This document shows positions 29,101-34,739 of a DNA stretch of 41,319 nt, piece by piece. The translations under genes were made by a program, and so were the position numbers. Source of the DNA: an uncultured Lachnospiraceae bacterium (lineage in GTDB: Bacteria; Bacillota; Clostridia; Lachnospirales; Lachnospiraceae); the NCBI GenBank assembly GCA_902774915.1, contig CACYKH010000016.1, forward strand, positions 1 through 41,319, given 5' to 3'. The notes under the pieces were generated by a model. It was not told where the DNA came from. It saw only the letters and a program-made list of their open reading frames with translations, and ran no database searches. The number at the start of each line of letters is the position of its first letter. Position 1 is the stretch's first letter.

Positions 29101-29530
29101 AGACATGTATAATAATTACAAGGTTGAAGATGGCTATCAGAATTTAGTTGAAGCTAGAAAGAAGATGATTAAACTCGAGAATTCAATCCTAGTTAATTAT
29201 AAAAATCTCTGTAAGAATGAATTTTCGGAAATTGCTAAGCAAACCAAAGATTCTCGTAGTCTTGAGCAAATCATGAACAGTCCACTCATTCCAGAGTATG
29301 TTGAAGTTATCGGTAAGATTATGGTTGATAATAAATTCTCAACGTATAAAAGATTGGATGACAAGTATACAGATGAGTTCAAGAAGCTTGAGGCAAAGGA
29401 AAATGCCGAGAATGCGGCAGAACAAGCTAAGGAAAACGGCAATGAAATCAAAGAACCTGATAAAGGTAAGGCTAAGGGTAATGCCAAGGGCAAGGATGCC
29501 GTTAATGCAGCTCCTAAAAAAGGAAAATAA
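23165..29530 (+). CDS. Giant protein with embedded ABC1/UbiB-like kinase domain (about 2121 aa)
   Basis: I place the start at the ATG at 23165, with AGAAAGGG about 8 nt upstream; an in-frame TTG 36 nt earlier lacks such a site. Residues 1-1240 are helical and unrecognised, with a charged coiled coil near 435-525. Residues about 1250-1680 form a divergent ABC1/UbiB/ADCK kinase. GPLMQKMMQ (near 1253) corresponds to the family's GPxxxKxGQ with the Gly changed to Met. The Ala-rich loop LGAASVAETF is near 1315, and the ATP lysine is in VVVKILRP (near 1340). The catalytic loop is HGDLHSGN (near 1541), the metal site is ILDYGN (near 1558), and the domain closes with LGIKLPMEL. A further ~440 helical residues end in a Lys/Gly/Ala-rich tail. 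No signal peptide or membrane helix is seen. Family members are ATP-binding enzymes of quinone or lipid metabolism; this context is quite different, so the substrate is unknown. Confidence 0.9.
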   Translation: MPILNYDNNDVVIENDQASRDLIGFLNTNKSYIDNNLNLDKPYAEWTDNEVLERIRAARREVGLGSIGVFEKSDRIRNFKHRMQDVNRLRTELDKAKNKRIESIIAANNASNNDYGQTDVKNQQLHKIALNWIPFMAQYKVDNPAGFNNYLSLEPSQLFHFLSEESSNILPIMLDMLQMVEDTDMSEFAYSDNNTFINDFAKKYQKLKALADGIAIIDYIKQHNENVLQTKTSLFKGDNEESIKKTEAKCKMASEMLKDYEIRMRLVSSPYYALFAGKDFDKLTPEKINELKKGEGHEALDDYLDDVVAYKTLKTQNASYKMVDTHEKETTYITEIGDVAKKDLRPKSEQLLEKLENNFRDMFNDDRRASRYNSVKEALTNYYNDDNPETKKTRMVNVINAAAKYLEERSDSSYENRKQRCEEVIELYNQYVQELYYEAVASKEKQDAEAKKAEEAQQIHAERESEFQTIFNTARSGGIKYVNDRNADEEKKEQKIREERERKAAEEKAYNEFFDDLNKVIEKFDALGHKGKTPEDAANLRKDVLAFLNEHIFKDDKKLNDDYDNDHLEFVPTKMIIDSLKEHMLDADKGTYEKEKYIKLIKDSISIKIWDNVASNEDLRQPISNFMNKNPEDVTELDKLNAYEYSLHIIEFISETAIDYNSLMFIDLKKLGELTTHLLDFNATDIDANNDEVFDDLPKETQEKHRLQSIELLSILSGKSPEIFKLLTLADSNKSVHTLIDNLTNKDEFEKILNECEKRALAIKDRYDSLSDAIKTADKQKLRDLISKYSKIKQEEFDEIPKADLIEVAKDMLQHVQSEKNIEKHGKDSIKKLQDRSEDYYREKYLDLETKRGAGKVADQPEERKEFGYAYIKKVLGLKVMPLESLNKLDDDSLYKLVSNLGVIKYYDGKDITAKDLEKAADGLNSLQLGDDIKAAIKNTFGDKIPEKKVPLFNSEFDKDIDEHYVMDLANKNNKGMYGRANYGEIIEAKKKYKERVTEKKIAEIEKPKNWSNESKLLLDVIGDLFLVAGSDPMNAKQLARIVDMNPSIFANCINFMNEKLPTDMFETLKKGLSPVEQMFVDGARPVIESISKFFNDAIIASRNGEIKGVNYNDIRNVLKTQKINIDFKNASQKLNKVAEAAETEIIRLMHEATDDCFDQIGGSGFPNLFDEKESVKNDKETLAFIHNGMRYNKDYGQGKFLQTLMNDYYKNAHPADRRNMLSFIIKGFKNGDKSNEKQVGGEYFASSMKGAGPLMQKMMQGVPEFIVVPEIRGAINVVKSDLCHISNSHVNKVVKEIKEKAGKNIKKFTINDRLGAASVAETFSCTVVDKKNNVNEVVVKILRPDAKAHMERELNFIKKAAIVADMSPKQEKLFWNEYKGDLPKHTPKATEAGFLAQLSEIEKEFNFKNEVKNIELGQEKYQKKDDKVKSVALYENIPSSENYLVMTKAEGITLDRHINNIRNVYENALVPFEVKKGAQFKVHEVNLSNISKLSSYYRTLDYNIELTLKYGNMIKKVAEVWTTEALYGSAWSIFNNYNFRHGDLHSGNIMVGDKFATILDYGNASELHHEKVTIIMKMMSAVVLNKPEWFVEAFEEFLKKSIAEDPDGPGHIGYSELKPKVREEYIKRLTQIFDTGTPESSGIKILLALTTAQNLGIKLPMELQNFSQCQQRLENSMAEVRNGAIELRKTIERLERLPIEESIKNSFDPLIVMQREMNRRVDPDSEEYVYQNSYKCATKLLEQCHRDVLDERIVKITELRTSFDKGVNVDKQLEQVKKKYYPLYDSFCDSFIGYEDLKNSDLSKKTQEFRMHFNELKRQNVSFKDIDKKTRNAISNISGFFKLNAMNTGLTIEYSSIEEIRELDNKAFQFPYDEAAFDKLMAIFDADFCSIAENAKMLDYEVKHGKLNDKQVKELDNGYIDAKNAIDMSRLRGNKLIDAFTETIRNSLEDEEFDRGMERIYNEYPDYKKEIQEYRKYRDMYNNYKVEDGYQNLVEARKKMIKLENSILVNYKNLCKNEFSEIAKQTKDSRSLEQIMNSPLIPEYVEVIGKIMVDNKFSTYKRLDDKYTDEFKKLEAKENAENAAEQAKENGNEIKEPDKGKAKGNAKGKDAVNAAPKKGK

Positions 29531-29559
29531 GTCACTGGGACCGGGTCTGACTGACTTAT
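29527..29559. repeat. Imperfect 33-nt inverted repeat, REP-like
   Basis: ATAAGTCA (29527-29534) and TGACTTAT (29552-29559) are perfect outer arms. Inside, GACC-G-GGTC (29539-29547) is a second palindrome. It overlaps the stop codon of the second giant gene. The GC-rich core in an AT-rich region resembles clostridial intergenic REP-type repeats, but only one copy is visible here. Confidence 0.4.
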
Positions 29560-29565
29560 TATGAT

Positions 29566-29601
29566 ACAGATGAGGCTAGAAATTTAGCCTCATCTGTTTT
29601 A
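29566..29601 (+). terminator. Intrinsic terminator of the second giant gene
   Basis: ACAGATGAGGCTA (29566-29578) and TAGCCTCATCTGT (29585-29597) form a perfect 13-bp stem with a 6-nt loop, followed by TTTTATT. This is a strong terminator separating the giant gene from the next operon. Confidence 0.92.
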
Positions 29602-29635
29602 TTATAGAAGTAGTGCTTTTTATGGAGGTGTTTTT

Positions 29636-30103
29636 ATGAATAAGAAGTTTATTATTATTCTGGTGATTAGTTTGTTAGCGCTGTGTTTATCAGTGTTTTC
29701 ATTTATGATTTCTCTCAAGACGGGTGATAAGGTTAGAGAGAATGAGACGAGCAAGGGACAGGTGGTTGAAGAGAGTGATACTTCTGAGGATATTCAGTAT
29801 GTTCTTTATTTAGGTACCAATGATAAGGATTCAAATGAACCGGTATTTGATGAGGAAGAGTCAAAGGAAAAACTGAAGGAAATCCTTCTTGATCATTTTG
29901 GTGGTTATACTATTCAGGAAGCTAATGGTGGATGGAAAGATGGCGACACTGTTTATGAAGAGTATACGTTGGTTATTTATCTGAGTGATACAAACATTGA
30001 TGAAGTTCACAAAGCTTGTGACGAGATGTTAGATGTATTCCATCAAAGTTCTGTACTTATCCAAAGTAACAAGACAACTACTGAGTTTTATTCTGCAGAG
30101 TAA
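29636..30103 (+). CDS. Membrane-anchored DUF3574-like protein
   Basis: The 155-residue protein has an N-terminal hydrophobic helix (about 4-27) that works as a signal anchor. An acidic linker follows, then a ~100-residue alpha/beta domain with YVLYLGTND, the GGW motif and a final SVLIQSNKTTTEFY strand. The pattern resembles DUF3574, whose function is unknown. The domain should face outside the cell. GGAGG stands 8 nt before the ATG, just after the strong terminator of the giant gene, so this is the first gene of a new operon. Confidence 0.75.
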   Translation: MNKKFIIILVISLLALCLSVFSFMISLKTGDKVRENETSKGQVVEESDTSEDIQYVLYLGTNDKDSNEPVFDEEESKEKLKEILLDHFGGYTIQEANGGWKDGDTVYEEYTLVIYLSDTNIDEVHKACDEMLDVFHQSSVLIQSNKTTTEFYSAE

Positions 30104-30115
30104 GTTGGGGGTTAT

Positions 30116-30265
30116 ATGATATTTATTATATTGTTGATTTTGTTGGTGCTGGCTATTCCTGCGGCAATTTTCTATGCGATTGCATTTAGTGAAAGTGAGC
30201 CTGTTAGGGGGCCTGAGGATAATGCTAAGGAAAAGAAGGAAAAGCGTAAGTCCAAGAAAAAATAA
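30116..30265 (+). CDS. Small single-pass membrane protein (49 aa)
   Basis: This short ORF has a GGGGG ribosome binding site (30106-30110 region) and sits 12 nt after the DUF3574-like gene and 18 nt before the thioesterase gene. It encodes about 23 hydrophobic residues (IFIILLILLVLAIPAAIF) followed by a basic tail of repeated Lys and Arg. The tail should face the cytoplasm. Position, spacing and binding site make it a plausible real gene; its role is unknown. Confidence 0.6.
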   Translation: MIFIILLILLVLAIPAAIFYAIAFSESEPVRGPEDNAKEKKEKRKSKKK

Positions 30266-30283
30266 ATAGTAAGGATATGTGAC

Positions 30284-31057
30284 ATGTATAGTTTTAATTC
30301 TAGAGTAAGATACAGCGAGTTAGCGGCGGATAAAAGGTTATCCTTGGTTTCAATCATTAATTATTTTCAGGATTGTTGTACTTTTGAGGCGGAGGATAAG
30401 GATATAGGACTTCAGTGGCTGTCGGATCATAATACATCCTGGATGCTCACTAACTGGCAGATTCATATTCTTAGAAGACCTGAATATTGCGAGGATATTG
30501 AGATAATTACATGGGCTTCAGGTTTTAAATTTTTCATTGGAAAGAGAAGTTTTCTTATTAAAACTACTAAAGGTGAGCCTTTAGTTTATGCTCTTTCTGA
30601 GTGGGCTTATGTGAATACGGTTAAGAATCGTCCTGAGAAGAATGTTCCGGATAAGGAATTAGAAGCTTATGGGCTCGACACTCCTATTGAAAAACGTTTT
30701 TCTGAATTTGGCATTTCAGAATCTGAAGAGGAGACGCTTCTTAAAGGAAAGATAGATGTCGGCTTCCTGGATGATCTAGATAATGCGGATGATAGCATTT
30801 GGTTTCCTCAATCTATTGTAGTGTCAGGAGAGCATTTGGATACAAATAATCATGTAAATAATGCTCAGTACATTGCGTTTGCAACGACACAGCTGCCCGC
30901 GGATTTTAAAGCAAATGTTTTCCGGGCAGAATACAAAATGCAATCTAAGCTTGGGGATGTTTTGTATCCTGTTGTCAAAGAGACGGATAAGGGATATATT
31001 GTTGCGCTAAATGATGAAGCTGGAAATTTGAAATTAGCATGCGAATTCCTGGCTTGA
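30284..31057 (+). CDS. Acyl-ACP thioesterase
   Basis: The 257-residue protein has the double hot-dog layout of plant-type FatA/FatB and bacterial acyl-ACP thioesterases. The first domain begins with FNSRVRYSELAADKRLS and carries SWMLTNWQIHI. The second holds the conserved DTNNHVNN active-site motif near residue 186. It should hydrolyse acyl-ACP to free fatty acid in the cytoplasm, ending chain elongation and setting chain length. AAGGATATG precedes the ATG. Length is normal for bacterial members. Confidence 0.9.
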   Translation: MYSFNSRVRYSELAADKRLSLVSIINYFQDCCTFEAEDKDIGLQWLSDHNTSWMLTNWQIHILRRPEYCEDIEIITWASGFKFFIGKRSFLIKTTKGEPLVYALSEWAYVNTVKNRPEKNVPDKELEAYGLDTPIEKRFSEFGISESEEETLLKGKIDVGFLDDLDNADDSIWFPQSIVVSGEHLDTNNHVNNAQYIAFATTQLPADFKANVFRAEYKMQSKLGDVLYPVVKETDKGYIVALNDEAGNLKLACEFLA

Positions 31058-31098
31058 TTATTATGAAGGTTATTAGTTGAAGTTTTACAGGGGGTTAT

Positions 31099-31569
31099 AT
31101 GGATATAATAAATAGTGTGCTTCATAACGAAAAAGCACTTCCTTTGGTTATTTTTGTTGTCTTTGCATTTGTTTTTTCTGCACTAATGGATTTTATTATT
31201 CGTTCGGGATCTAGAAAATTATTTAGGCACTGTAAGAAAAGAACTGTTGCGACTATTAATCATGAGACTGAGATTGAGCGTCATACCGGCGGAATCAAAG
31301 ATGATTTCAAAGGTTCAAGAGCTGCGTATATTTTTAGAAATGCCCATTATGAATTTACCGTTGATGGCTATAAGTATACTGGCGTTGGAGAGGTTTATTT
31401 TCTTAACAGTTATAAAAAAGTAAAAATCTGGTATGATCCGGAAAATCCAAATCATAACTGCACTGCTTTTGAGAAGAACAGAGCTTATGGAGTGAATGTT
31501 CTTATTGGCTATGCTGCAGTTATCGCTTTTTTTGTTATAGTGTTTATGATTTTGAAGCATTTTGCTTAG
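31099..31569 (+). CDS. DUF3592-like membrane protein
   Basis: The 156-residue protein has an N-terminal membrane helix (about 12-33), a beta-rich domain with YEFTVDGYKYTGVG and VKIWYDPENPNH, and a C-terminal helix (about 132-152). This repeats the design of the neighbours at 31.6 and 10.6 kb. AGGGGG precedes the ATG. Function unknown; membrane protein by hydropathy. Confidence 0.72.
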   Translation: MDIINSVLHNEKALPLVIFVVFAFVFSALMDFIIRSGSRKLFRHCKKRTVATINHETEIERHTGGIKDDFKGSRAAYIFRNAHYEFTVDGYKYTGVGEVYFLNSYKKVKIWYDPENPNHNCTAFEKNRAYGVNVLIGYAAVIAFFVIVFMILKHFA

Positions 31570-31597
31570 ATAGTATTTGGAAGTTTTAGGGGGTTAA

Positions 31598-32200
31598 ATG
31601 CAATCTTATAATTCAAATGCCGCAAAACGAATGGTGATGGCTTTTCTGGATGGATTAATATTTTTTGTATTTCTGTTGGGAGTTATTCTACTTTTAGTGA
31701 GCTACAACCGTGCTCAGCAAACTCAGAAAAATCATCAGAATATGAAACCTTGTACTCAGGAAACGACTGCAACTGTTACACATTTGAATACATTTACAGA
31801 GAAGACAAAACCTGATGAAATAGATAGTCCTACATACAATATTTATGACGCTCGTTATACTTTTACTGTTGATGGACAGGAATATAATGGTAATTATAGC
31901 AGTCGTAAGAAGATTGAAATGGGAGATACATTAGATATTGTGTATAATCCAAATGATCCGAGTCAATCTTATTTAAAGGTGGAGATTCAGAAAGAGGCTT
32001 CTGGTGATATTAAGAAAATGGTTTTCTATTATCCGGGTATTGTATTTGTAGTATTTAGCGTACTAGCAGCAATTCCTCTGGCTATTATTCAAATAATGGA
32101 CAGGATTAAAGAGGATAAGAGAAGAGAGGCGGCATATCAGCAGGCTTTGGAAAGACATAAGGCCGAGATGGAAAAGAAGAAGGCTAATGAAATAAAATGA
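31598..32200 (+). CDS. DUF3592 membrane protein
   Basis: The 200-residue protein has membrane helices near 12-34 and 142-163. Between them is a beta-rich DUF3592 domain with ARYTFTVDGQEYNGNY and GDTLDIVYNPNDPSQS. A cytoplasmic Lys/Glu-rich helical tail (about 168-200) extends beyond the usual domain. It lies 28 nt after the related 156-residue gene, which suggests tandem duplication followed by divergence. AGGGGG precedes the ATG. Confidence 0.78.
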   Translation: MQSYNSNAAKRMVMAFLDGLIFFVFLLGVILLLVSYNRAQQTQKNHQNMKPCTQETTATVTHLNTFTEKTKPDEIDSPTYNIYDARYTFTVDGQEYNGNYSSRKKIEMGDTLDIVYNPNDPSQSYLKVEIQKEASGDIKKMVFYYPGIVFVVFSVLAAIPLAIIQIMDRIKEDKRREAAYQQALERHKAEMEKKKANEIK

Positions 32201-32219
32201 AAGTGTAGAGTGTTACTTA

Positions 32220-33431
32220 GTGAGGCTTAAAAGTATAAAAGTGAATAGCAATACGGCTGACAGTGTGTTGTTCGTGCCTGCCATGCTTGATGCACATTTT
32301 CCATTGCTGAAGTATGCATTTTATTCTAAGGATTATTTTCCTGTGATAATGTACGAAGAGGATGGTATTACTGAGCTGGGGCTTCGATATATAAATCACG
32401 ATATGTGTTACCCACTTTGCCAGATAGTAGGGCAAATGCTAGCTGCCCTTAAAAGTGGAAAGTACAATGTGAATCGTGTGAAGCTCCTGATGCCAACTGC
32501 GGGAGATGCATGCCGCGGTGCTAATTATATCGGCGCTCTCAGGCGTGCAATGCAGGATGCGGGCTATGATTTTGTGCCGGTTCTTACACTAAATGTTCGG
32601 AATTGCGAGCCGGAAAGCATGATGAAATTTGATTTCGGAATGGTTTGGCGTGCTCTTTTTGGACTTTATTACGGAGATATTTTGATGGTTCTCCTTAATG
32701 CGACCCGTCCGTATGAGAAGAAGAAAGGTGCGGCTGAAAGGCTGTGGAAGAAGTGGGTTGAAATTCTTTCCAAGGATATGATTTCAGGTAAGAATTTGAA
32801 CCTTTTATATATGCATCGGAATTTTAATCTGATTTGCAAGAGCTTTTCTAAAATACGACGTAAAGGATTTGATAAACAGAAGATTGCTCTGGTTGGGGAG
32901 CTGTATGTGAAGTATTGTCATCTGGGTAATTGGGATGTTATCAACTTTGCGGAGAAACAAGGTGCAGAGGTTCATGTGAATCCTCTGTCTTATTATGCAA
33001 TGTATTACATGGATACGCATATGATACGAAAGCATAATCTTGAGGCAAAGGGCGCTAAAGTTCTGATGAAACTATTTGAGTTGATCCAGAAGGATATGAA
33101 CCGTACGTTAAAGAAGTATGGATTCTTTACTCTTCCTGATTACTGGACCTTTAAGAAAGAGGCTCACGGCTATGTTAATTATAACATTCGTAATGGAGAT
33201 GGCTGGCTGATTGGTGCTGAGGCAGTTTCATATATTAAACATGGGATTGATAAGGTTTTTGCTGCACAGCCTTTCGGATGTATGGTAAACCATACGGCTG
33301 GACGAGGACTTTATCCTTCACTTACAAGGAGACTTGGCAAGGGTCAGATTGTCAGCTCCGATGTGGATGCCAGCGCCTCAAAACTTAATTATTATAATAG
33401 GCTTTTGATGCTTATACATGGAAGAAAGTAG
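32220..33431 (+). CDS. 2-Hydroxyacyl-CoA dehydratase/activase-related protein (DUF2229-like)
   Basis: The 403-residue protein matches the C-terminal part of the large activase-related proteins of clostridia. It has an N-terminal VPAMLDAHFPLLKYA block, a conserved cysteine in DMCYP, a second in GDACRGANY, and a third near the end in PFGCMVNHTAGRG. A closing DVDASASKLNYYNRL follows. These cysteines are candidates for iron-sulfur cluster ligands. The usual ASKHA-type ATPase domain is absent, so it is a stand-alone module. The GTG start has only a weak upstream purine run. The role could be radical dehydration of hydroxyacyl-CoA or an unknown CoA-linked reaction. Confidence 0.75.
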   Translation: MRLKSIKVNSNTADSVLFVPAMLDAHFPLLKYAFYSKDYFPVIMYEEDGITELGLRYINHDMCYPLCQIVGQMLAALKSGKYNVNRVKLLMPTAGDACRGANYIGALRRAMQDAGYDFVPVLTLNVRNCEPESMMKFDFGMVWRALFGLYYGDILMVLLNATRPYEKKKGAAERLWKKWVEILSKDMISGKNLNLLYMHRNFNLICKSFSKIRRKGFDKQKIALVGELYVKYCHLGNWDVINFAEKQGAEVHVNPLSYYAMYYMDTHMIRKHNLEAKGAKVLMKLFELIQKDMNRTLKKYGFFTLPDYWTFKKEAHGYVNYNIRNGDGWLIGAEAVSYIKHGIDKVFAAQPFGCMVNHTAGRGLYPSLTRRLGKGQIVSSDVDASASKLNYYNRLLMLIHGRK

Positions 33432-33452
33432 CCATAGGTAAAGGAGTATGAA

Positions 33453-34040
33453 ATGAAGGTATTTATTGTATATTGCCATCCTTCAAAAGATAGTTTTACG
33501 AATGATGTATATAAATCTTTTGAACGAGGTTTAAGAGATGCAGGTCATGAGATTCTTATATCTGATTTATATGATATGAATTTTCAAACGGATATGAGTG
33601 AAGAAGAATATTTACGAGAAACTTATTACAGAACTGATGGAATAAAATCAAAAGATGTCTTGATTGAACAGGAAAAAATACAGAACAGTGATGCAATTGT
33701 ATTTATATATCCTGTATTTTGGACAGAAGCACCCGCAAAGCTTGTGGGTTGGTTTGATCGGATTTGGACAACAGGATTTGCTTATAAACCGGATCCTAAG
33801 ATGAAGGTTCTTGAAAAAGCATTATTTATAGTCTGTGCAGGAAAATCAATGAAATCTCTCATTGAAACTGGGGAAAAGAGTGCTATGGAAACAGTAATGT
33901 TGGGAGATAGAATTCGTGATAGAGCAAAAGAGAAAGAAATGGTTATTTTTGATAGTGTAACGCATTGGAATGAAGAAGCACGTAGTGAGAGTATTCCTCG
34001 GCATCTTTCCAAGGCGTATGAAATGGGTATAAATTTTTGA
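33453..34040 (+). CDS. NAD(P)H quinone oxidoreductase, flavodoxin-like fold
   Basis: This 195-residue protein begins MKVFIVYCHPSKDSFTNDVY, the phosphate-binding start of the NQO/MdaB flavin-reductase family. It continues with DAIVFIYPVFWTEAPAKL and the GWFDRIWTTGFAY block that contacts FMN or FAD. It should reduce quinones or other electrophiles using NAD(P)H in the cytoplasm. AAAGGAG is 8 nt before the ATG. The gene is followed by about 430 nt without an intact gene. Confidence 0.85.
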   Translation: MKVFIVYCHPSKDSFTNDVYKSFERGLRDAGHEILISDLYDMNFQTDMSEEEYLRETYYRTDGIKSKDVLIEQEKIQNSDAIVFIYPVFWTEAPAKLVGWFDRIWTTGFAYKPDPKMKVLEKALFIVCAGKSMKSLIETGEKSAMETVMLGDRIRDRAKEKEMVIFDSVTHWNEEARSESIPRHLSKAYEMGINF

Positions 34041-34146
34041 TACACTCAAAACTTTCTGCTTACTCTATGATTTAATTAATATGTTTTATAGGATAATAAC
34101 ACTGATCTCATCAATCTCCATATCGAGGAGCCGGAGAAACATTTGA

Positions 34147-34366
34147 AAGTATTATAATCCAAAGGCCGCGGAGATCAAAGCGGATAATGCTGCCAGACAG
34201 GAATGGAACCAGACTGCGGATGTCGCTCTCGTCTCCGGTGCATTATAGAGCAGCTGACGAGGCTAAAAAAAGAAGCGCAAGAACAGCCGCAACAAAGGAA
34301 AGTCGCCCAAAGATCAACGAGGGGTATGGAGCGATAAGGCAACGTTTTTTGCCTGATTGTAATTGA
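34147..34366 (+). pseudogene. Decayed GC-richer coding remnant in a gene-poor stretch
   Basis: The 34041-34470 interval has no intact gene, but part of it still looks protein-coding. One frame (34147-34248) reads KYYNPKAAEIKADNAAR and onward to a TAG. Another frame (34241-34366) reads RAADEAKKRSARTAATKE and on to a TGA. The shift between frames and the alanine-rich, GC-richer codons suggest a degraded gene of foreign origin, perhaps from a mobile element. This is inference from codon texture only. Confidence 0.35.
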
Positions 34367-34391
34367 TAATGTTCCGTGAATCTGATAAAAT
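34363..34391 (+). promoter_or_regulatory. Sigma-70-type promoter upstream of the 65-aa ORF and adhesin
   Basis: TTGATA (34363-34368) and TAAAAT (34386-34391) are separated by an ideal 17-nt spacer. It lies 80 nt before the short ORF and is the best promoter I see for both that ORF and the adhesin gene downstream. Confidence 0.6.
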
Positions 34392-34417
34392 ATAGGTGCT
34401 TATAAATGACATGAAAC

Positions 34418-34439
34418 AGCGGAGAAGGCGCACTCCGCT
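34418..34439 (+). other. Leader hairpin
   Basis: AGCGGAG (34418-34424) pairs with CTCCGCT (34433-34439) around an 8-nt loop, about 30 nt downstream of the promoter candidate. Only CTTGTTT follows, so it is a poor terminator; it may be a structural leader element. Confidence 0.45.
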
Positions 34440-34470
34440 CTTGTTTGATGAAATAGAATAGAAAAAGACC

Positions 34471-34668
34471 ATGGAAAGAAATGTAACTGTAATCAAAGAC
34501 GCTGATGGCAACTGGGATGATGTCAAAGCGTATCTGAAGGAGTATGTTGGAGAGTTTTACACGATAGCAGAAACGGAAGATGTAGTATTCATAGGAAATG
34601 ATCTTCCGGATGAGTATACCGGAACTATTAGAGATCGCTGTAGGTTTGTGCTTATAAAAAAACATTAA
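34471..34668 (+). CDS. Truncated 65-aa protein, possible fragment of a mobile-element polypeptide
   Basis: The 65-residue ORF includes VIKDADGNWDDVKAYLKE and a FIGNDLPDEYTG motif. I associate this motif with large Lachnospiraceae proteins carried on phages or integrative elements, where longer sequence continues beyond TG. Here the last ~14 residues are basic and unlike that continuation, consistent with truncation or a frameshift. The ATG has no strong ribosome binding site. Its stop codon abuts a terminator hairpin. It may alternatively act as a leader peptide for the adhesin gene. The identification is from memory of family patterns and is tentative. Confidence 0.45.
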   Translation: MERNVTVIKDADGNWDDVKAYLKEYVGEFYTIAETEDVVFIGNDLPDEYTGTIRDRCRFVLIKKH

Positions 34669-34713
34669 ACAGTATCTACCAGGCTAAGAGCCAGGCTAAT
34701 GTACTGTTTTTTT
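34667..34713 (+). terminator. Intrinsic terminator/attenuator before the adhesin gene
   Basis: AAACAGTA (34667-34674) pairs with TACTGTTT (34702-34709), with an inner GGCT-AAG-AGCC hairpin between them, followed by a T-run. The structure ends only 26 nt before the adhesin start codon, leaving no room for a normal promoter. Confidence 0.75.
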
Positions 34714-34739
34714 CTTAAACGAAAAAAGGAAGGGTTGCA

